A DNA stretch of 64,000 bases, from positions 62,001 to 126,000 of the forward strand of contig NZ_LQIN01000048.1 of NCBI RefSeq assembly GCF_001500065.1, in the 5' to 3' direction. The position numbers and the translations under genes were made by a program. Positions 51,511-59,587 of the stretch are shown here, piece after piece; the stretch's first letter is position 1, and every line of letters starts with the position of its first letter. The DNA is from Mycobacterium sp. IS-3022. Lineage in GTDB: Bacteria > Actinomycetota > Actinomycetes > Mycobacteriales > Mycobacteriaceae. Below the pieces are notes generated by a model. That model was not told where the DNA came from and made no database searches. It worked only from the letters and a program-made list of their open reading frames with translations.

Positions 51511-52893
51511 GTGGCCTTCGACCTCACGCCCACCGCCGCCCAGCACGACCTCGCGCAACGGACACACGAGTTCGCCGAGCAGTGCATCCGTCCGGTTGCC
51601 CTCGAGTACGACCGGCGTCAGGAGTTCCCCTGGCCGGTCTTGGAAGAAGCGGCTGCTCGGGGGTTCTACAGCCCCTTGTTCTATCGGGACCTCATCGGGG
51701 ATCCGACGGGGCTGTCGCTGCCGATGTTCATGGAGGAGTTGTTCTGGGGATGCGCCGGGATCGGACTGGCGGTGGTGATGCCCGCGCTCGCGCTGTCCGC
51801 GATCGGGCAGGCCGCGTCTCCGGAACAGATGCTGGAGTGGGCGCCCGAATGCTTCGGCACACCCGGCGACCTGAAGCTGGCCGCGTTGGCGATCTCCGAA
51901 CCCGAGGGCGGCAGCGACGTTCGCAACCTGCGCACCCGCGCGCAGCGCGACGGTGACGATTGGATCATCGACGGCCACAAGATGTGGATCGGCAACGGCG
52001 GTATCGCCGACGTGCACGTGGTCAACGCCGTCGTCGACGAACAACTCGGGCACAAGGGACAGGCGCTGTTCATCGTGCCCGGCGGCACGCCCGGTCTTGA
52101 GATGGTGCGCAAGCTCGACAAACTCGGCTGCCGCGCATCGCATACCGCGGAGTTGAAGTTCAACGGCGTCCGGGTGCCGGCCGCCAACCTGCTCGGCGGT
52201 CAGGAAAAACTCGACCACAAACTCGCCAAGGCGCGCGAGGCCGTCGAAGGTGGGCAGCACTCCGGTTCGGCGACGCTGGGCACCTTCGAGCAGACGCGTC
52301 CGATGGTCGCCGCGCAAGCGCTCGGGATTGCCAGGGCTGCACTGGAATACGCGACGGAGTATGCCAACCGGCGGGAAGCGTTCGGTGCGCCCATCATCGA
52401 CAACCAGGGCATCGCGTTTCCGCTCGCCGAACTGGCGACCGGGCTCGACGCCGCCCGCCTGCTGACCTGGCGCGCGTCCTGGATGGCCGCGAGTGGCGTG
52501 CCGTTCGAACGCGGCGAGGGGTCGATGTGCAAGCTGGCCGCCAGCGAGGTCGCGGTCCGCGCCACCGAACGCGCCATCCAGACGATGGGCGGCTGGGGCT
52601 ACATCACCGACCATCCCGTCGAGAAGTGGTATCGGGACGCCAAGTTGTACACCATCTTCGAGGGCACCAGCGAGATTCAACGCATCGTGATATCCAATGC
52701 GCTCGGCGCCGCCGACGGCAAGCCGCCGCTGCATTTCGACCTCGAACCCACCGGCGGGCCGATCAATCGCGTCTTCGGCCGCGGCACGCCGCTACGCGGA
52801 CGCGCCGCCGACGCCGCGCTCGCCGCCAAGGATCGGGTGCCTGCGCCGATAATGCGGTTGGCGATGAACGTGTTGCGCCCGCCTCGAAAGTGA
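51511..52893 (+). CDS. Acyl-CoA dehydrogenase, 460-residue form with C-terminal extension
   Basis: GTG start. ACAD motifs: LAALAISEPEGGSDVRNLRT, HKMWIGNGGIADVHV, EYANRREAFGAPIIDNQG, MGGWGYITDHPVEKWYRDAK, and the catalytic Glu in IFEGTSEIQR. The last about 60 residues (after SNALGAADGK) are an extra tail with basic end. It carries out the first step of beta-oxidation for an unknown acyl-CoA. A DUF427 gene follows 24 bases later, likely in the same transcript. Confidence 0.9.
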   Translation: MAFDLTPTAAQHDLAQRTHEFAEQCIRPVALEYDRRQEFPWPVLEEAAARGFYSPLFYRDLIGDPTGLSLPMFMEELFWGCAGIGLAVVMPALALSAIGQAASPEQMLEWAPECFGTPGDLKLAALAISEPEGGSDVRNLRTRAQRDGDDWIIDGHKMWIGNGGIADVHVVNAVVDEQLGHKGQALFIVPGGTPGLEMVRKLDKLGCRASHTAELKFNGVRVPAANLLGGQEKLDHKLAKAREAVEGGQHSGSATLGTFEQTRPMVAAQALGIARAALEYATEYANRREAFGAPIIDNQGIAFPLAELATGLDAARLLTWRASWMAASGVPFERGEGSMCKLAASEVAVRATERAIQTMGGWGYITDHPVEKWYRDAKLYTIFEGTSEIQRIVISNALGAADGKPPLHFDLEPTGGPINRVFGRGTPLRGRAADAALAAKDRVPAPIMRLAMNVLRPPRK

Positions 52894-52917
52894 TTCGCGG
52901 ACAGGGGGTATCCCGAA

Positions 52918-53730
52918 ATGGGCGTCAGGATGGCCGAACTGCTGCGCGGGAGCCTCGACGCCCTGCGATACGAACCGACACCCAAGCGGATCCGCGTCAG
53001 CCTGGCCGGTGAACCGCTCGTCGACACCGGTTCCGCCCTTCTCGTGTGGGAGCCGCGCCGAATCGTGCCGACCTACGCGGTTCCGGTGTCCGACCTGGTC
53101 GAGCGACTGGCGCCAGCGGGCGCCGAGTCCGGCGACGACGATCTCGATCGCCCCGGGTCCGACCGTGCGGTGCTGGATCCGACAGTTCCGTTCGGCGCTC
53201 ACACGTGTCCCGGCGCCGAGTTCGATGTGATCGCCGGCGAGGAGACGGCGCCGGCGGCGGCCTTCCAGCCTGACGACGCCGACCTGGCCGACTATGTGGT
53301 TCTGGAGTTCGGCGCCTTCGAATGGCTGGAAGAGGATGAGCCGATCGTCGGCCATCCGCACGATCCGTTCCACCGCATCGACGTGCTGGCCAGCGGACGG
53401 CACGTCCGCATCGAATCCGATGGACACCTGCTCGCCGAGTCGAACCGCCCGCTGCTGCTGTTCGAAACCCACCTACCGGTGCGGTTCTACCTGCCGCGCG
53501 ATGACGTACTCGCCGACCTCGCCGACAGCGACGCGGTCAGCTACTGCGCGTATAAGGGCCGGGCGTCCTACTTTTCGGTGCCCGACGGGCCTCGCGATGT
53601 GGCGTGGACCTACCCCGATCCGCTGCCGGACGGTGCGCGGGTGCGTGACCGGATCTGCTTCTTCGACGAACGAGTCGACGTCACCGTCGACGGCGTTCGC
53701 CGCGACCGCCCGGCGACGCAATGGAGTTAG
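52918..53730 (+). CDS. Tandem DUF427 protein
   Basis: 270 residues containing two DUF427 units, about 20-100 (RIRVSLAGEPLVDTGSALLV) and 160-262 (HRIDVLASGRHVRIESDGHL; YCAYKGRASYFSV; DVAWTYPDPL; RICFFDERVDVTVDG). DUF427 is a small beta-fold of unknown function, widespread in actinobacteria and often seen with metabolic enzymes. The first unit is less complete than the second. Confidence 0.85.
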   Translation: MGVRMAELLRGSLDALRYEPTPKRIRVSLAGEPLVDTGSALLVWEPRRIVPTYAVPVSDLVERLAPAGAESGDDDLDRPGSDRAVLDPTVPFGAHTCPGAEFDVIAGEETAPAAAFQPDDADLADYVVLEFGAFEWLEEDEPIVGHPHDPFHRIDVLASGRHVRIESDGHLLAESNRPLLLFETHLPVRFYLPRDDVLADLADSDAVSYCAYKGRASYFSVPDGPRDVAWTYPDPLPDGARVRDRICFFDERVDVTVDGVRRDRPATQWS

Positions 53731-53745
53731 CGCCGCAGACGCTGT

Positions 53746-55224
53746 CTACTCAGGGAAGCGAGTGAAGCACGCGTCGGTGTCGGGATTCACCAAACCTGAG
53801 CGGAACGCCATGATGCGGGTGAAGCCGGCCGCGACGGTGTTGCCGTTGACGTCACTGGCCGCCAGGCCGTTATTGAGCAAGCCGGCAACGGCCTCATCGA
53901 GGTCACCGGCGGTCAACACGATGGAGTTGCCCGACGGCAACTTCACCTCCGAGACCATGCCGCGTTGACCAACCCCGGTCAGGCATGCGGTGCGCAGTGC
54001 CGCCGCAGCCGAATCGAGCTCTGCTTGCCGTTGATGTTGCAGCGCAAGCATGTAACGCGACGTGAGCACCGAGATTGCGGTGTTGTCCCCCTGCACGAGC
54101 ACACCCTCCTCGGTTCCCGCCTGGGTGCCCAGAGCCTGCAGCCCCGGCAGATCGACCGAAATCGTGTTGTTCTCAGGGCAGTACGACGTCGGCTCGGTCA
54201 CCTTGGCATCGCCGCATGACTGTCCGGGCTGCATCGACAGCGTCGGCGGCTGCGCGGGCTTGAACTGCAAATTGAGGGCCTCGATCACGGTCTTGACCAG
54301 TGCCTCGTCGAGCGCCGTCTCACCGGTCTGCAGGGCACCGCTGTCATCGACGTCGAGCATGATCGGCAGATCCGCTCGACTCTGCTCGACAGAGTCGAGA
54401 TCGATTGCCGCGCAAGCTGAAAGCCCGTCCGTGAATCCTGATTGGAATGCGCTGACGCGGTCCAGCGCAGTGCCGTGGCCACCCTCGACCATCTCGGCGT
54501 CCTCGGGTGTCAGGATCGGGTCCCGGATGGTGATGACCCCGGCGAGCACCTTGTTCAGCCCATCGCCGGTGCTCATCTCGAAGCGCGGTGACGACCCCTC
54601 GGCGACCCAGCGGGTGTAGCTGCCCGCGAAGCAGTCGGCTTGCTGCTCGCGCACGATCGTCGGGGTGGTCCGGTCGACCAGATCGGCCATGTTCTGCACC
54701 GCGTGGCCGTACTCATGCGCGATCAGCGCCGCGACCGACATGTCACCGAAGAACTTCTGACCGGTGGGTACCAGAACGCCTCTGTCCCAGGCGATCAGGT
54801 CGCTTCTGGGACAAAAGAAAGCATTGGGTTCCTGGTAGAGAATCTGGCCGCACAACGGCGGGCCGAGCGGGTCTTCGGAATCGTAGGACGCAAGGTTCTC
54901 AACCGGCTCGAACCTTCCGTCCAGCGCCTCGCTGTAGTGCTCCTCCCAGTACTGCACGAGATCGTTGACCGCCGACAGCGCCATCCGGTCGACGGGCCCG
55001 TCGTCGGTGAAGCGGACTTCTCCGGTGGGTTCGGCAGCATCAGGGCGAAGACCGCTCGGGCCGTCGACGACCGGCAGCCCGCCCACGCTGTTGGGGTTGT
55101 AGAGACTCGAAACCGCCTGGCCCTCGACCGTGGAGCAGCCGGTGAGCACGAGGGCACTGACCCCAGCCGACACCAAGGCCGGCGGCAGCCACCTACGGCG
55201 CGACATCTGCCCGATAAGCCTCAT
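53746..55224 (-). CDS. Zinc-metallopeptidase lipoprotein (YpfJ-type)
   Basis: 492 residues. Lipoprotein signal ending in LTGC (Cys30) places it outside the membrane. The zinc motif HEYGH (170-174) with the downstream REQQADCFAG (Glu193) matches the neutral zinc metallopeptidase family PF04228. The C-terminal half has several cysteines and may be a binding domain. An in-frame ATG at 55272 has a strong GGAGG site and would add 16 residues before the signal. Substrate unknown. It lies 85 bases downstream of the FHA gene on the same strand. Confidence 0.82.
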   Translation of the reverse strand: MRLIGQMSRRRWLPPALVSAGVSALVLTGCSTVEGQAVSSLYNPNSVGGLPVVDGPSGLRPDAAEPTGEVRFTDDGPVDRMALSAVNDLVQYWEEHYSEALDGRFEPVENLASYDSEDPLGPPLCGQILYQEPNAFFCPRSDLIAWDRGVLVPTGQKFFGDMSVAALIAHEYGHAVQNMADLVDRTTPTIVREQQADCFAGSYTRWVAEGSSPRFEMSTGDGLNKVLAGVITIRDPILTPEDAEMVEGGHGTALDRVSAFQSGFTDGLSACAAIDLDSVEQSRADLPIMLDVDDSGALQTGETALDEALVKTVIEALNLQFKPAQPPTLSMQPGQSCGDAKVTEPTSYCPENNTISVDLPGLQALGTQAGTEEGVLVQGDNTAISVLTSRYMLALQHQRQAELDSAAAALRTACLTGVGQRGMVSEVKLPSGNSIVLTAGDLDEAVAGLLNNGLAASDVNGNTVAAGFTRIMAFRSGLVNPDTDACFTRFPE

Positions 55225-55309
55225 GACCCCTACTTCCGCTCTGGCGTTGCGATCTGATGCTAACGGCGCCATGACCCCTCCCCCGACACCAATTTGCCCC
55301 GCCGGAGCT

Positions 55310-56227
55310 TCATCGCGGTTCCCAGCCGTGCTCGAGGATGTCGACGAACCGCTGCAGGGTGGCCGCGGCCGGGCCGGGCACCACGAGGTCGGATTCAGCG
55401 TTGATGACGTCATCGTCGGTGACGCCGGCGGCGTTGGCGGTTTCCTGCACCGTCAGTTGGCAGCGGTGGCGCGCTTCGTAGAGACGCTGACCCAGAGTCG
55501 CTGCGGGGGCGCGTGCGGCGCGGCGCATCAGATCGGTGTATGCCTGCCTTACCTCGCCGAGGGCGATCGCGAGTTCGGGCCGCCCGGTAGCGCTACGCGC
55601 GGCGTTGGTGAGCGACGTCTCGAGGCGGCGCAGCTCGGACAGCAACGCGGCGGCTTCGGGAGCGAACTGCGGGTCGTCGCTCATGGGCAGCATGGCCGTG
55701 CGCGCGTAGATACCCCGCAGCGCGATGTCGGCTGCGTCGATGGCGACCGCCACCTGCACGGTCGGCGTGATCGCCTCGGTGGACTCTTCCTCGGGGTCGG
55801 GCTCGGCGTCGTCGGTGCCCGTAGCCGTCACGTCCGGGGCGAACGTGTCCGTTGCCGCGGGCGCCACCACGGCCCCGGCGCCTGCACCGAGGGAGGGACG
55901 CAGCCGCACGCAAATGCCGTCGGGGTTGCCCAAGTAGACGTCGAGTTCGCGGTCGATCGCAAGGGAATCGACGCGCCGCCTGTCGAAGAAGGTCCCGTTC
56001 CGGCTTCCGGTGTCGGTCAACACCCAGTGGTCACCGGCCGGTTCGAGGCGAACGTGCATGCGCGAGATGCCGGGCTCGTCGATGCGGATCTGCGCGGGCA
56101 ACTCGCGACCGATCGTGACAGGGCCGGCGTCGGGATGTGCGGTGTAGTCGACGCCGGCGACGTGCACCGTCAGCGTCGCCGCCTCGCCTTCTCGCGTTTC
56201 GGCTCCGGCGGACCGTCCCTCGTTCAT
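55310..56227 (-). CDS. FHA-domain protein with C-terminal helix-turn-helix-like region
   Basis: 305 residues; ATG 56227 has GGGAGG upstream. The FHA domain is at about 18-100 with the phosphothreonine-binding residues Gly40-Arg41, Ser55-Arg56 with His58, and Asn77-Gly78. A 50-residue acidic linker follows, then a helical part whose end (RLYEARHRCQLTVQETANAA, DDDVINAESDL) resembles an XRE-type helix-turn-helix. FHA domains read phosphothreonine made by Ser/Thr kinases, and such a kinase gene lies 1.4 kb away. It may be a phospho-dependent adaptor or regulator. Confidence 0.85.
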   Translation of the reverse strand: MNEGRSAGAETREGEAATLTVHVAGVDYTAHPDAGPVTIGRELPAQIRIDEPGISRMHVRLEPAGDHWVLTDTGSRNGTFFDRRRVDSLAIDRELDVYLGNPDGICVRLRPSLGAGAGAVVAPAATDTFAPDVTATGTDDAEPDPEEESTEAITPTVQVAVAIDAADIALRGIYARTAMLPMSDDPQFAPEAAALLSELRRLETSLTNAARSATGRPELAIALGEVRQAYTDLMRRAARAPAATLGQRLYEARHRCQLTVQETANAAGVTDDDVINAESDLVVPGPAAATLQRFVDILEHGWEPR

Positions 56228-56424
56228 GAGACCTCCCGGTGCGCCCGCAGCACTGACCAACGGCGAGCGCTCATGCTAGCAATTCCGCTGGCCCGCTACC
56301 GTTTCGCCCTGACCGTCGCCGGGCCAAAATTCCTGCACTGAGGGTGTGCTCGTTCATGCGATGATTTGCGTGGCCGCACGGCCGGCGTACTCGACGCATG
56401 AGACAAGTGGTGAGGGGACTGAGC

Positions 56425-57579
56425 GTGAACCCGAACGACCCGGCAGAAGGGCCTCGCGGCGAGGAGACGGCGGACTGGCCAGCCGGTCAACAGCCACCGG
56501 CGGGCGGGCAGCCCCAAGACCCGGAGACCACTGTTCCGGCGCCCGCCACCCCGCGGGGCTTCCACGAGGAGAACACCCTCGACGCCGGACAATTTCTTAG
56601 TTCACAGCAGCCTCCGCCGGCATCACCGCCACCGTCCCCGGGCTGGCCAGGTCAGCCCGCAGGGCATCCGCAGCCGTCTCCACCGGGGCCGGGCGGTAAT
56701 CCGCCGCCGTACCAACAGCCCGGTTCCTGGCCCCCTGGGTATCAGCAGCCGCCAAACGTCGTCCCGCGCCCGCAGCCCAGCCTGGCGAGCCGGCTCGCCG
56801 AACACCGCAAGTGGGTGATCGGCGCCGCCGCGGCCCTCGCTGTCGTCCTGGTCATTGCGCTGATCGTGGTCACCAGCGGTGACGACGGCTCCTCCGAAGC
56901 CGGGCCGCCGACCAGCCCGGCGCAGGTGCCCGCCCGTCCCACGACGAGCCTGCCCGCCTCCCCGACGGCCGCGCCGCCGACACAGCCGCCACCCCCCCCC
57001 CCGGCACCGATGGTCGCGCCCGATGCCCTGCCCGGCCTGCTGCTGCCGGCCGAGCAGATAAACCAGCGCCTGAACACGACAGGGATGACTGCGCTACCGA
57101 CGGAGCATGCGCCGCTGGCCGGATCCGTCACTCCGCCCCACTGCACCGGCGTGTGGGCTCCGGCGTACCAGGCGACCTACGACGGCTCGGGCTATACCGG
57201 GCTGGCCATTCAAGGCGTCCACCGGGAGCCGTCGCACAAGGTGGCCCAGGCCGTCATCTCGTTCCCCGACGCCGGGCGGGCGAAGGCGTTCTACGACAAG
57301 CAGGTTGCCGATTGGAATGCCTGCAAATCCACTCACGTCAGGTGGGAGTACGGCGGCAATTCCACCGAACTCGACGTCGGCGTGCCCGCGACCACCGCGG
57401 GAGTGATGACCGTAATGCTCTTCCCCACGAACTCGCCAACCGCCGGTCAACAGTGTGAACGCGATATGACAGTGCGCGGCAACGTGATTGTCGATGTACG
57501 CGCTTGCTCGCCGACCGTGGGCAGCGCGGGGTTGTCGATTGCGACCGCCATCGCCGACAAGATCGCGCCGGCGCCGTAG
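56425..57579 (+). CDS. Membrane protein with PknH-type extracellular sensor domain
   Basis: 384 residues from GTG 56425, which has GAGGGG 7 bases upstream; an ATG at 56398 lacks one. A Pro/Gln-rich cytoplasmic part (about 1-125), one transmembrane helix (WVIGAAAALAVVLVIALIVV) and a Pro-rich linker precede the sensor domain at about 200-384 (PknH_C-like, PF14032). Its cysteines (PPHCTGVW, WNACKST, GQQCERD, VRACSP) match the two disulphides of the PknH sensor. It lacks a kinase domain. The linker is encoded by a run of 11 C. It converges on the kinase gene, with adjacent stops. Confidence 0.82.
   Translation: MNPNDPAEGPRGEETADWPAGQQPPAGGQPQDPETTVPAPATPRGFHEENTLDAGQFLSSQQPPPASPPPSPGWPGQPAGHPQPSPPGPGGNPPPYQQPGSWPPGYQQPPNVVPRPQPSLASRLAEHRKWVIGAAAALAVVLVIALIVVTSGDDGSSEAGPPTSPAQVPARPTTSLPASPTAAPPTQPPPPPPAPMVAPDALPGLLLPAEQINQRLNTTGMTALPTEHAPLAGSVTPPHCTGVWAPAYQATYDGSGYTGLAIQGVHREPSHKVAQAVISFPDAGRAKAFYDKQVADWNACKSTHVRWEYGGNSTELDVGVPATTAGVMTVMLFPTNSPTAGQQCERDMTVRGNVIVDVRACSPTVGSAGLSIATAIADKIAPAP
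56992..57002 (+). repeat. Run of 11 C inside the sensor-protein gene
   Basis: An uninterrupted C11 tract encodes prolines at about residues 190-193, between the transmembrane helix and the sensor domain. It is the longest single-base run I found in the window. Loss or gain of one C would cut off the whole extracellular domain, so it is a candidate slippage site. Confidence 0.85.
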
Positions 57580-59571
57580 TCAGCGCACCTGCCGGGCAAG
57601 TGCGCCCACCAGCGTGGTGTTGAGGAACTTCGTCGCCGCATAGCCGGGAGTGGAGAGCGCGTCGATGACCTGGGGGTCGTCGATGATCACCGTGGTTCCC
57701 CGGTAGGTCGAGAATGCTTGCGGCAGACCGTTGTAGCTGCCGCCACCCGCCCCTTTGTCGGTGCGCACCACAACCCGCACATCTGTCGGTGTGGTGTTGA
57801 GCTCCTCAGGGTTGGCGACTGGCCGGAATGCAGCGCCGGTGCTCGCAGGATCGAACTCGGCCGGGTACCGGAAGCCCAATCCCCTCAGGTAGCGGCCGGC
57901 GGGCGAGTCGGGCAACGCGACCGTGACACCGTCGTCGGCGACCGTGACCACTTCGACGCTCTTGCCGTCGAAGGTCGGATGCTGGCTGCGCAGGTCGGCC
58001 TGCTCGGCGGCGGCCTCGTCGAGTAGCTTCTTGGCCTCATCGCTGCGGTCCAGAATGCGCCCGATCCACTCGAGCTGGCTCTGCCAGGTCCACTCCGTGG
58101 TGTTCAGCGGCCGGGTCACGGTCGGCGCGACCGCGGCCAACGCCTCGTAGGCCGCGTCATCCATCTCAGCGGTGTCGATGATGAGATCGGGGTTCGCTGC
58201 GGCGATCGCTTCTGCGCTACCCTCCGCCAGCGTCCGCACATCACCGTTGACCATCTGCTGCAACCAGTTGGGCAGTGCGCCACCAGGCGCCACCACCGCT
58301 GCCGGCTGCACGCCCAGCGACAACACCGCGTCGCCGTCACCGGGCCCGACCGCGGCGACCGCGCCGGGCTGGGCGGTCAGCTGCGTTTCACCGTGTTGGT
58401 GCACCAAGGTCTGGGCCGTGTACGACGGTGCTGAATCCTCCCGCATTGCAAGCGATCCCACACCGATAGCCGCGGAGAGGGCCACGACCGCGGCAACCGC
58501 GATCAGCCCCCACTTGCGTCGTCCCGCGAGCCGCGATCGCGACGCCGGCCTAGCAGCGATGGGCGGCGCCGGGGCGTAGCCGGCCGTCGTCGGGCCACTA
58601 TGGCCTGGCCATGCCGGCCCACCGTAGGCGCCGGGCATCGGAGGGCCCGTGTGGTGAGGTGGCCGCGGCGGTGGTGTCTGTTCGCTCGGCCACGGCGGCG
58701 CGCCGGCGAACGGCGCAGGCGCAGCCCGAACGGCGTCGGTGGTTTCGTCGAGTGCCCGGGCCGCGGCGACAGCCAACTCGCCCGCGCTCTGGTAGCGCTC
58801 GTTCGGGTTCTTCGCCATCGCCCGGGCGATGACGGCATCCATCGCGGCGGGCAACCCGGGCGCGACGTCGGTGGGCCTGGGCGGCGGCTCCGTGAGATGC
58901 GCGGCCGCCACCGCGGCCATGCCGCCCGAACGCGAGAAAGGTGAAGTGCCCGTGAGCATCCGGTAAAGCGAACAGCCCAGCGAATAGGTGTCGGCGCGGT
59001 GGTCGACAGCCTCACCGGCGAGACTTTCGGGCGCGGCGTAGGCCACGCTGGCCATCACCATCCCGGTCTGGGTCAATCCGACCGCTTCGTCAAGGGCACG
59101 GGCGATGCCGAAGTCGGCAAGGAACACCCGCTCGTCGTTGGGCGCGAGCAAGAAGTTGGCCGGTTTGACGTCCCGGTGCAGCAGATGCCGGCGGTGCGCG
59201 TAGTCGAGCGCCTTGGCGACCTCGCCGACGATGTGCACCGCCCGCGCCGGCGTCATCCGCCCCTGGCTGAGCTCCTTGTCGGCGTCGCTGCCGGCGACGT
59301 ATTGCATCGCGATCCACAACTGCCCATCAGTTTCGCCGCGGCTGTAGACGGTGACGATGTTGGGATGATCCAGGGTGGCCGCCAGCTCGGCTTCCCTCTC
59401 GAAGCGGGCACGAAAGTGTGGATCCTGCGACAGCTGCTCCGAGAGGACTTTCAGTGCGTCACTTCGCGGCAGCGTCGGGTTTCGGGCCTTGTAGACCGTG
59501 CCCATGCCACCCGCGCCCAGCACCGCCTCGATGCGGTAACCGCCCATTACCGAACCCACGCTCAGTACCAC
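57580..59571 (-). CDS. Receptor Ser/Thr kinase with extracellular substrate-binding-protein-like domain
   Basis: 663 residues from GTG 59571 (GGAGG 9 bases upstream). Kinase domain about 12-275: P-loop GAGGMG (19-24), Lys41, catalytic HRDVKPAN (Asp134), DFG (153-155), APES. A Pro-rich linker leads to one transmembrane helix at 354-376. The outer part (about 385-663) resembles a class III periplasmic binding protein of siderophore/cobalamin type: VLSLGVQPAAVVAPGG, EAIAAANPDLIIDT, WQSQLEWIGRILDRSDEAKK, SPAGRYLRGLGFRYP, then a segment ending in STYRGTTVIIDDPQV. It probably senses a ligand outside and phosphorylates proteins inside. It is 16 bases after a lipoprotein gene, so likely co-transcribed. 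Confidence 0.85.
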   Translation of the reverse strand: MVLSVGSVMGGYRIEAVLGAGGMGTVYKARNPTLPRSDALKVLSEQLSQDPHFRARFEREAELAATLDHPNIVTVYSRGETDGQLWIAMQYVAGSDADKELSQGRMTPARAVHIVGEVAKALDYAHRRHLLHRDVKPANFLLAPNDERVFLADFGIARALDEAVGLTQTGMVMASVAYAAPESLAGEAVDHRADTYSLGCSLYRMLTGTSPFSRSGGMAAVAAAHLTEPPPRPTDVAPGLPAAMDAVIARAMAKNPNERYQSAGELAVAAARALDETTDAVRAAPAPFAGAPPWPSEQTPPPRPPHHTGPPMPGAYGGPAWPGHSGPTTAGYAPAPPIAARPASRSRLAGRRKWGLIAVAAVVALSAAIGVGSLAMREDSAPSYTAQTLVHQHGETQLTAQPGAVAAVGPGDGDAVLSLGVQPAAVVAPGGALPNWLQQMVNGDVRTLAEGSAEAIAAANPDLIIDTAEMDDAAYEALAAVAPTVTRPLNTTEWTWQSQLEWIGRILDRSDEAKKLLDEAAAEQADLRSQHPTFDGKSVEVVTVADDGVTVALPDSPAGRYLRGLGFRYPAEFDPASTGAAFRPVANPEELNTTPTDVRVVVRTDKGAGGGSYNGLPQAFSTYRGTTVIIDDPQVIDALSTPGYAATKFLNTTLVGALARQVR

Positions 59572-59587
59572 TTGCCATGGCCTCCGG

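Noticed and set aside
58255..58285. Further copy of the CAACTGGTTGG-type operator (CAACCAGTTGGG)
   Set aside because: It lies inside the kinase coding region, where it encodes the receptor domain; no promoter is near.
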